Assembly: GCA_903823545.1 (NCBI GenBank)
Contig: CAIJTL010001399.1
Span: 1 to 8,972 of the forward strand
Length of the DNA stretch: 8,972 nt
Direction: 5' to 3'
Origin: an uncultured Planctomycetaceae bacterium
Lineage (GTDB): Bacteria; Planctomycetota; Planctomycetia; Planctomycetales; Planctomycetaceae
The translations under genes were made by a program, and so were the position numbers. The notes below the pieces were generated by a model. It saw nothing but the letters and a program-made list of their open reading frames with translations, was not told the DNA's origin and searched no databases. The first letter of the stretch is position 1. Each line of letters begins with the position of its first letter. Below, piece after piece: positions 1 to 5,028 of the stretch.

Positions 1-765
1 GGTCGCTCCCAATGTCACTCCCGGACGCTCAATACTCCCGGGGCGAAGTTGTCTAGTAATTAAGTCACTGTCAGTAGCCGCTGAACCTGTACGTTTGACA
101 GGGGGAAGCGTCGGAGTTCGGACTTCCGCCCGTGACTCCGCAGTCGGATCATCAATTTTGAGCGGAGCCGCTGCTTCGACGCGAGCAGCGGCTTTTTCGC
201 CAGTTTGCTTCAGCTCGGGGCGGATATCTGGTTGATCTGGAAGGGCCGACTTTTCGGTCACCTGGATATCGGGCGCGGTGATCGGGCCTGGAGTTCGCGG
301 CGGGCCTTCGGACGATTTGATCTCCGTGGGCGAACGGCTTGTTCGTATCAGTTCCTGATTCGGAGCATCGGGAAGTTTTTCCCAAACTCGAGTATTTCCG
401 GAGTTAGGTAAGGTCACACGTTCGTCAGCGTGGGTGAGCTTGGATTGAATCTCGATCTGCTTCTCAATGACAACAGCTATCTTATCTTCGTTGTCGGTCA
501 GGAGATGTTCTGGAGGATTGACTGCTACTAGCCCGAAGACGCAAGACAAGTGGACTAACAGCGAAAACATGAGCGACTTCCAGCCAATGGAGCGATCGCC
601 CCAGCGAGTCACCAACATCGTGATGAGATGGAGTGTCGCGAGCCCCAAGCCTGTCGCGAGGCCGCTCCAAAGAACGGTTTCGACAATTTCTACCGGCGTT
701 CTGAGCCAAGCAGAAACTTGTTCAACCACTTCCGCCGCAGCGAGCAAAGAAATTGCGGAACCCAT
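1..765 (-). CDS. Membrane-anchored protein with proline-rich linker, N-terminal part (runs off left edge)
   Basis: This frame is open from an ATG at 765 to the window edge, 255 codons with no stop, so the gene is incomplete at its 3' end. The start is supported by AAGGA about six bases upstream. Residues 31-52 and 64-82 are hydrophobic and probably form two membrane helices, separated by a short stretch with Arg, Asp and Lys. After about residue 85 the chain turns polar, with a charged stretch (92-118), a VWEKLP segment (128-132), and then a long low-complexity region rich in Pro, Thr, Ala, Glu and Lys. That layout suggests an anchor followed by an extended linker leading to a domain outside the window. 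I do not recognise a family. Its function is unknown; a role at the cell envelope is inference only. It is codirectional with the Fe-S gene but separated from it by about 460 bases, so it probably has its own promoter. Confidence 0.7.
   Translation of the reverse strand, partial: MGSAISLLAAAEVVEQVSAWLRTPVEIVETVLWSGLATGLGLATLHLITMLVTRWGDRSIGWKSLMFSLLVHLSCVFGLVAVNPPEHLLTDNEDKIAVVIEKQIEIQSKLTHADERVTLPNSGNTRVWEKLPDAPNQELIRTSRSPTEIKSSEGPPRTPGPITAPDIQVTEKSALPDQPDIRPELKQTGEKAAARVEAAAPLKIDDPTAESRAEVRTPTLPPVKRTGSAATDSDLITRQLRPGSIERPGVTLGAT
166..197 (+). terminator. Terminator-like hairpin, antisense to the partial CDS
   Basis: A perfect 10-base-pair stem (AGCCGCTGCT at 166-175, AGCAGCGGCT at 184-193) with an 8-base loop is followed directly by T residues to 197. 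Read on the plus strand this has the form of an intrinsic terminator. It lies inside a minus-strand gene, where it encodes an alanine-rich stretch. It could stop antisense transcription, or it could be a by-product of repeated Ala codons. Confidence 0.3.
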
Positions 766-812
766 GAACTTTCCTTACCAGCACTTTGTTTGGGTAAAGG
801 GTGACTCAAGGA

Positions 813-841
813 TTTCATGACAACCGGCGCCCTTCATGAAA
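813..841. promoter_or_regulatory. Inverted repeat, possible operator
   Basis: TTTCATGA (813-820) and TCATGAAA (834-841) are perfect inverted repeats separated by 13 bases, so their centres are 21 bases apart, close to two helical turns. They lie 48-76 bases upstream of the ATG at 765. That is a typical place for a dimeric regulator to bind. No regulator gene is visible in the window, so the call rests on symmetry and position alone. Confidence 0.3.
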
Positions 842-879
842 GAATCGTCCTCGCTTCGTATGATTGCGTCAATCCGGCA

Positions 880-917
880 TCAGATTCCGTGATCTGACGG
901 AGTATTCCGCAGGAATA
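880..917. repeat. Two adjacent short hairpins
   Basis: TCAGAT/ATCTGA (880-885 and 892-897) forms a 6-base-pair stem with a 6-base loop. TATTCC/GGAATA (903-908 and 912-917) forms a 6-base-pair stem with a 3-base loop. They lie five bases apart, upstream of the partial gene at 765. Neither is followed by a T-run, so they are not obvious terminators. Confidence 0.3.
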
Positions 918-1123
918 ATCGTCTGAAGGGTTCTCTACGAAGGATCATTTTACGGCGAATCGGGCGCGACGAGCGAGATGTGGCAAGTAATCCAAGCAAC
1001 TGCTCAATCTACCCGGTCCTTTCATCTGAACTCTGATAATGGGTTACTGTTGAAGCACCTGGCCGTCAACGAATCGCGTTACGGCTCAGACTTAAACCTC
1101 ATCGACCCCGTCGCAGGTCTGTG

Positions 1124-1159
1124 AAAAAAGCGAGATCGAGTGCTTTCCCAATGCTCGCT
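1124..1159 (-). terminator. Candidate intrinsic terminator after the Fe-S gene
   Basis: On the minus strand, AGCGAG (1159-1154) pairs with CTCGCT (1134-1129) and is followed by a run of six T residues (1129-1124). It lies about 70 bases beyond the stop codon of the Fe-S gene. The loop of 19 bases is long, and a competing hairpin (1137-1140 with 1154-1157) is possible. Position and T-run favour a terminator; the short stem keeps confidence modest. Confidence 0.4.
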
Positions 1160-1226
1160 GTGGGCACTTTTAGCCAATCGATTGGGGTCTGCGGCAGAGT
1201 TACCGACAACACAGGTGCGGGCTCGC

Positions 1227-2297
1227 TTACAACTCCATCGCATCGAGCGAGTCGATCAAGTCGTCCAGTTCATCGCGCGGTTTGACTGGTTTGTCTTTCA
1301 GGCGACGCGGAATACCAATTTCCAAACCGACCGCGTCCCGTCCATCTCGCACGAGCTCAACATCACGCTCACGTGCAGCAAGCTCAACAGCTGACGGTGC
1401 ACCGAAAAGCTTCGAGAGGTCGATCTTCATATCGCCGACTTCACCATCAGCACCAGCGATTGCTGGAGTCTTGTGGCCGGGAAAGACGATCGCGTTAGCA
1501 GGACAAACTCGGCTGCACGCAGGGCAACCCTTTTTGCAGTTGTCCTGCTGCTCGACGAGAATCAAACCCTGCGTATCCAGTCCGTAAACGCCGAATAGGC
1601 AAAAGTCGATGCACTCCATGCAGTTCGTACAGCGACTGTAATCAATCACCGGATACCATCGCCGTCGCACGATTTCGCCGTTGGCTGGAGCATCATCGTC
1701 GTCAGATAGCGGTGTTGCCGATTTTTGTTCTGCGAGAATATCCAACGGATGTAAATACTTTTCGAGCTGCTCGGCCCGCGGCTGCGCTTGGATCAAACTG
1801 ACCAAATCAACAATCGGCAGCGTCGCTTCATTCGCAATGCGTCGAATCTCATCGAGATAGGCCTGCGAATCAGTGTGGTCGCGAAGATCGATGCAATAAA
1901 TCTTTCGGTTCGGCAGATCCGTTAAGCCACTCACAGGCTGTTCGTGCTTCGGCTTGCCGTTTCCATTCCCTTCGCGGTGATCATCTTCGTCCTCTGGATC
2001 TTCAGATCGCGATGTAAGTTGCGAAATCCCTTCATGGCCTCGAATCCCTTGCCGGTCCAAAATCCAGCGAGCGCCACGCGGATACAGCCACGACAAGACA
2101 ATCAGATCACCGGGAATCGATCTCAAGAACAACATGCCGGAATGGTCCGCCGACAAATCGTATAGATGTGGAACGAGCGAAACTTCGACGTTCCCTTCGG
2201 ACAACAGCGCCACCGCCAGCGACTCTTCAAGCTGCTGCTTTGCAGGGTTCTTTCCCTGCGATTGAGAAATGACGACGGTGAGTTTTCGAGCGGCCAT
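1227..2297 (-). CDS. Protein with two C-terminal [4Fe-4S] clusters
   Basis: A complete 356-residue protein. Residues 1-90 look like a compact alpha/beta domain without cysteines, including an [11 protein letters not shown] segment (68-78). Residues 97-122 are a charged, low-complexity linker (Glu, Asp, Gly, Asn, Lys), probably flexible. Residues 128-190 resume an ordered alpha/beta region. Residues 214-275 hold a bacterial-ferredoxin-like unit with two cysteine sets: C223, C226, C229, C233 (CxxCxxCxxxC) and C254, C258, C261, C265 (CxxxCxxCxxxCP). The second set has three residues between its first two cysteines instead of two, still compatible with a [4Fe-4S] cluster. The C-terminal 90 residues are charged. 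Electron transfer in the cytoplasm is the expected activity; partner and pathway are unknown. The gene follows the GcvH-like gene in the same direction, and the gap is filled with heptamer repeats that leave no Shine-Dalgarno sequence. The next in-frame Met is residue 55, which favours the start used here. Confidence 0.85.
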   Translation of the reverse strand: MAARKLTVVISQSQGKNPAKQQLEESLAVALLSEGNVEVSLVPHLYDLSADHSGMLFLRSIPGDLIVLSWLYPRGARWILDRQGIRGHEGISQLTSRSEDPEDEDDHREGNGNGKPKHEQPVSGLTDLPNRKIYCIDLRDHTDSQAYLDEIRRIANEATLPIVDLVSLIQAQPRAEQLEKYLHPLDILAEQKSATPLSDDDDAPANGEIVRRRWYPVIDYSRCTNCMECIDFCLFGVYGLDTQGLILVEQQDNCKKGCPACSRVCPANAIVFPGHKTPAIAGADGEVGDMKIDLSKLFGAPSAVELAARERDVELVRDGRDAVGLEIGIPRRLKDKPVKPRDELDDLIDSLDAMEL

Positions 2298-2395
2298 TGG
2301 TCATTGGTCTGCGGTCTGGCGTCAGTGGTCAATGGTCAGTGGTCAGTGGAAATAACAGACAACAGACAACGGACAACAGACAACAGACTACGGAC
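2294..2395. repeat. Fourteen-unit heptanucleotide repeat in two opposed arrays
   Basis: On the plus strand, 2294-2349 is eight consecutive 7-base units related to TCAGTGG (four exact or one-base variants at 2322-2349, then more diverged units down to CCATTGG at 2294-2300). After a 4-base spacer AAAT (2350-2353), 2354-2395 holds six units of AACAGAC or near variants (AACGGAC, TACGGAC). The second array read on the other strand is GTCTGTT, which shares five of seven positions with GTCAGTG, so the two arrays are diverged inverted copies and could form an imperfect hairpin. The repeat fills the gap between the GcvH-like and Fe-S genes and includes the Fe-S start codon (2295-2297). Heptameric short tandem repeats (STRRs) are known from cyanobacteria; this is similar in form. 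Confidence 0.9.
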
Positions 2396-2399
2396 CCCT

Positions 2400-2852
2400 T
2401 TAGTTGTACTGTCCCTTGATCAACGACTGAGTTTTCTCCCAGCCTGCATCAAGGTGCTGCATGTATTCATCAGGCTTCAGGAATTGCACGTCGGTCTTCA
2501 ATCGGAAGAGCCAGCCGAGTCCGTAGCCATCGGTGTTAATTGCGGAAGGATCGTCGAGTAATCGTTCGTTGAAGTCCAGGATATCTCCATTTGCCGGCGC
2601 AAACAGCGACGAGACTGCCTTCGAGCTTTCGACTTCGCCAATCTCCTGCTTCTTGTAAACGGCAGAGTTTGGATCGACGGACCATTCCAAAAAATAGACG
2701 TCCTGCAGCAATCGCACCGAATACGCCGTGAATCCAACGCGATAAATCCCGGACTCTCCATCCGGTTGCAACCAAAGATGGTTATCCGAATAAAGTCGGT
2801 CAGTTGGAATTCGGGCTTCAAACTTGCCCATCAAAAACGTGAGGTCAGACAT
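2400..2852 (-). CDS. Glycine cleavage H-protein-like lipoyl carrier
   Basis: A complete 150-residue protein of the GcvH/biotinyl-lipoyl fold. The core match runs from about residue 21 (YSDNHLWLQP) to 118. The lipoylation site is visible as GEVESSKA, with K78 as the expected lipoyl-lysine, followed by FAPANGDI (84-91) and the N-E-x-L-x-D-D-P-x-x-I-N and GWLF segments typical of H-proteins. Compared with the usual 125-130 residues it has about 15-20 extra N-terminal residues (FLMGKFEARIPTDR) and a longer helical C-terminus. In glycine cleavage the H-protein shuttles an aminomethyl group on lipoate between P-, T- and L-proteins; none of those genes is present here. The following gene encodes a dual 4Fe-4S protein, so a dedicated carrier role is possible, as for the lipoate-binding proteins of the sHdr sulfur-oxidation pathway. 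The ATG at 2852 is the only reasonable start; an in-frame stop lies close upstream and no strong ribosome site is seen. I give no symbol because the H-like protein may not act in glycine cleavage. Confidence 0.88.
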   Translation of the reverse strand: MSDLTFLMGKFEARIPTDRLYSDNHLWLQPDGESGIYRVGFTAYSVRLLQDVYFLEWSVDPNSAVYKKQEIGEVESSKAVSSLFAPANGDILDFNERLLDDPSAINTDGYGLGWLFRLKTDVQFLKPDEYMQHLDAGWEKTQSLIKGQYN

Positions 2853-2943
2853 CGGTGGGACTACGCAGGAGGGAAATCATTCCCGACCAGTAAACCGGGC
2901 GGCACCTCATCTTGCAAGTTGACGTCGTTCGATTCCAAAGTCG

Positions 2944-3573
2944 TCACCAGCTCCAAGGACTCCACATCATCGGCGAGTTCAAAACAGGAGAGGGAAAGCT
3001 TCCGGGACGACCGAAGGTTTGGTGGGTATAAGAAGTACGAGTTTCAGTGGTTGGCGAAGCGGTTTTCACGATTGTTTTTGGACGGAGTTGCCCAAAGAGG
3101 ATCTCCATTGTGGCCTCGTGCCGGTAGTCACGATTGGCGAGGTATTCGGCTCGCCTGAAGGGAATCGAGTTGTAGATTTCACGATAAGACTCAGGGGTTA
3201 CGGCGCGTTGTTCGTTACGACGAACAGCAGATGCAGGTTCTTCAATTGGTGGAACGAGGTTCTTTTCAACGGCGACTTTATCGACCTCGTTAAAGCTGAC
3301 TTGTTCGATGCGGGCCGATGGTCGAACACTTGACGACAGAACGACGCTCGACGGACCAGGGACGATTAGAATATTCCATTCTTGGGCGTGCCTGACCTCA
3401 GCGACTTTCTCAGGAACCGGCTTCAATTGCTTAATCTGATCGAGCAACACCGGTTCTTCCGCGAGCGTCGCACTGGCACTGAAGGTGATGGCCGCAGCCG
3501 TGATGGAAGCCGATGTTAGAGTGGTGATGAACCGACGATTGTGCGAACGCAACGCTGATAGGTACGAGAGCAT
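2944..3573 (-). CDS. Small secreted protein of unknown function
   Basis: From the ATG at 3573 this is a 209-residue protein. The start is chosen over the longer open frame (from 3750) because AAGGTG lies about seven bases upstream and because a Sec-type signal peptide then begins at residue 1: a basic N-region (to about residue 14), a hydrophobic stretch of Thr, Ala, Ile (15-32), and a likely cleavage after ATLA near residue 38. The mature part is short and probably partly disordered. The best ordered piece is residues 130-166, with SYREIYNSIPF and YRHEATMEILFGQLRP, a motif I associate with planctomycete secreted proteins from memory. The C-terminus is rich in Thr, Pro, Ser and Trp. Catalytic residues or metal-binding sets are not apparent. 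It precedes the GcvH-like gene by 91 bases in the same direction, so they may be cotranscribed. Function unknown. Confidence 0.7.
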   Translation of the reverse strand: MLSYLSALRSHNRRFITTLTSASITAAAITFSASATLAEEPVLLDQIKQLKPVPEKVAEVRHAQEWNILIVPGPSSVVLSSSVRPSARIEQVSFNEVDKVAVEKNLVPPIEEPASAVRRNEQRAVTPESYREIYNSIPFRRAEYLANRDYRHEATMEILFGQLRPKTIVKTASPTTETRTSYTHQTFGRPGSFPSPVLNSPMMWSPWSW

Positions 3574-3985
3574 ATCAACACCTTGATTAAATCGATGAGG
3601 CGATTTGGAACGAAATACCTCGTCCCGAAGGTGTGAGAGAGGGCCTGAAGCTATCGTAGGACCTGCGGCGCAGCCACGCCGAAGCAGATTGGATCGCACG
3701 TGTTTGCCAGAATTGAGTCCGGTTGTGACGGCCGACTTCGAGTAAACCACGTGCCGACAGAACTAAGCGATGCTTACAGGTAAAAAACAAAATCGCACCG
3801 ACCGTCTTTCTTCATGCGTTAGGAGACGCCGAGAGCACTGCGTGAAGAACGGATGGTCGATGCGATTTCGCGGGTCAGGCGGACGATCCAGCCCGTCGGA
3901 AATAGATTCAACGTGCCAGCGAACAACATTGAATTCACTGAGTGCGAACCTATGGCCAATCCAAGGCCATTCGGCTTAATTCTGA
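3574..3985. other. Intergenic region, no confident gene
   Basis: This 412-base stretch lies between the small membrane-protein gene and the secreted-protein gene. It holds a 6-base-pair hairpin ATGGCC/GGCCAT (3952-3957 and 3965-3970) shortly after the stop of the membrane-protein gene; no T-run follows it, so a terminator role is doubtful. A minus-strand T-rich tract (about 3782-3793) could end transcription but has only a weak 5-base-pair stem before it. The open frames here lack start codons or family resemblance. The promoter of the secreted-protein gene is expected near 3590-3700, but no convincing boxes were seen. Confidence 0.4.
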
Positions 3986-4252
3986 CTAACCGTGGTTCGG
4001 CTTCTTTGGCAGCGCTACCGAGTACAACATCGTGACCGTGCCGATCGACATCAGGCTAAACGCCATCCATTGCGGTGGATTGAATACTCGTTGTCGGTTT
4101 TCATTCATCGTCACATAGAAACCACGAAATTCGGGGTCGCGTTGCACAACTGGCTCGACCTTCCATGAGAAAGTCATCTGGTCCACCATTAAAAACGCGA
4201 TGCCCCACATGGCAACGAACACTCCGCAAGAAAACCAGAAAGCTCGGAACAT
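3986..4252 (-). CDS. Small two-helix membrane protein
   Basis: An 88-residue protein with two probable membrane helices, residues 4-24 (beginning just after MFRA) and 62-81. The loop between them (25-60) is polar and contains VQRDPEFRGFYVTM. The C-terminal tail is short and basic (PKKPNHG). The hydrophobic pattern and the absence of stops in the most plausible frame support a real gene despite its size. It lies downstream of the broken SRPBCC gene on the same strand. I do not recognise the family. A short hairpin, CTCTT/AAGAG (4260-4264 and 4269-4273), sits just before the start codon and may cover the weak ribosome site. Confidence 0.6.
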   Translation of the reverse strand: MFRAFWFSCGVFVAMWGIAFLMVDQMTFSWKVEPVVQRDPEFRGFYVTMNENRQRVFNPPQWMAFSLMSIGTVTMLYSVALPKKPNHG

Positions 4253-4478
4253 GAGGTCGCTCTTTCGGAAGAGTGGCCGACGGCGATGCGCCGCTCGAAA
4301 GTGAATGTTCTCGGTCTATCGGGCGACGCGCCGCAGATTCATGATCGCCTCCAGCGAGAATTGCCGGTCCACGTCGAACTGCTGTTTCTCGCGACGATTG
4401 CACACGGATCATCGGACGTGCGGGACGATCATATTTCGCAGATCCGTAAGACGATTCCGGATGAATCGGTGGCACAGA
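4253..4478. other. Gap with a possible decayed reading frame
   Basis: No confident gene. On the minus strand one frame is open from about 4525 to 4412, is interrupted by TGA at 4409-4411, and then continues to TAG at 4316-4318, ending in an EAIMNLRRVAR-like tail. Its codons look natural and GC-rich at third positions, so it might be a remnant of a lost gene, but I recognise no family and it overlaps the end of the SRPBCC pseudogene. A plus-strand frame over the same bases is equally open, which weakens the case. Confidence 0.2.
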
Positions 4479-4928
4479 TCAGAGTAGCCGCTCCACCGCT
4501 TGTGCTCGAAACTCGAAGATCGCGGCTAGGTCTCGCGCAACAAATGCGGCATGAGTCAAACGTCCGAGCCAGCCATAAGGGAGCACGTAATTGATCTCAT
4601 CGACCATCCGAGTTTGTTCGCCAAACGATTCAAATCAGTGGCGATGGTGCCACATCACATACGGTCCTCAGAGTTGCACATCAACGAACTCGAATGGCGG
4701 CTAACAATCAGTGATCGCTGTCGTCCAATGAACCGGCACGCCGTGCAATCGCAATGAGTATTGAATGATTGCCCCCGAGTGCATCTCGACCGGCAATGGC
4801 GTGAGGATTTGAAAGTTCAACCACGACGGTGTGAGTGTTTCGAGATTTTGGGCGTCGGCAAAAAAATGAAAGACCTCGTCGATTGGCCTCGCAATGACTT
4901 GTTCGCGATAAAGGCGGTGCGGCTTCAT
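4479..4928 (-). pseudogene. SRPBCC-fold (START-like) protein broken by three in-frame stops
   Basis: Read from the ATG at 4928, the frame gives 149 codons of SRPBCC/polyketide-cyclase-like sequence before a natural stop TGA at 4479-4481. The N-terminal part is intact: MKPHRLYREQ, ARPIDEVFHFFADAQNLE, LTPSWLNFQILTP, then HGVPVHW. The homology continues in the same frame through PPFEFVDVQL, GPYVMWHHRH and GEQTRMVDEINYVLP to FVARDLAAIFEFRAQAVERLL. It is interrupted by TAG at 4701-4703 (codon 76), TGA at 4668-4670 (codon 87) and TGA at 4635-4637 (codon 98). Each could arise by a single C-to-T change (CAG to TAG, CGA to TGA), and the second replaces what is usually Arg in a QLRGPY motif. There is no frameshift or deletion. 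Family members bind small hydrophobic ligands. Any product would be a 75-residue fragment missing half the fold. The long neighbouring genes use the standard code, so recoding is unlikely. AGGAG lies about ten bases before the start. Confidence 0.85.
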
Positions 4929-4931
4929 TCC

Positions 4932-4960
4932 GGTCTATCTCCTCTCTTTTCAGAGAGACC
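4932..4960 (-). promoter_or_regulatory. Hairpin holding the SRPBCC ribosome site in a bulge
   Basis: On the minus strand GGTCT (4960-4956) pairs with AGACC (4936-4932), enclosing a CTCT-GAAA-AGAG hairpin with a GNRA-type loop. The 7-base bulge between the two stems (AGGAGAT, 4943-4937) contains the likely Shine-Dalgarno sequence of the SRPBCC gene. It lies about 70 bases after the permease stop and could control translation or end the permease transcript, although no T-run follows. Confidence 0.35.
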
Positions 4961-5028
4961 GTAAACGCCGTCGGCTCTTCACGCAGATTTTTCTCAATTA
5001 CGATTCATCAACCTGACACTCAAATGAA

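Larger units (their letters stand above)
766..1226. other. Intergenic region with several inverted repeats, no gene seen
   Basis: This 461-base gap separates the Fe-S gene from the partial membrane-protein gene; both are on the minus strand. I see no convincing coding frame or RNA gene. It contains an inverted repeat at 813-841, two short hairpins at 880-897 and 903-917, a candidate terminator at 1124-1159, and a 12-base palindrome CCAATCGATTGG at 1174-1185. The promoter of the partial gene probably lies in the part next to 766, but I could not pick out convincing -35 and -10 boxes. Confidence 0.5.

Noticed and set aside
2166..2561. Plus-strand open frame of 131 codons
   Set aside because: It is antisense to the Fe-S and GcvH-like genes and its middle is a translation of the heptamer repeats (NGQWSVEITDNRQRTTDN).
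3574..3750. N-terminal extension of the secreted protein to an upstream start
   Set aside because: The extension would bury the signal peptide, and the internal ATG at 3573 has a good ribosome site.
4101..4475. Minus-strand open frame of 124 codons from a GTG
   Set aside because: It overlaps the small membrane-protein gene in another frame and is Arg/Pro/Ser-rich without domain features.
4286..4594. Plus-strand open frame of 102 codons
   Set aside because: It is antisense to the clear SRPBCC pseudogene over much of its length and shows no recognisable family.
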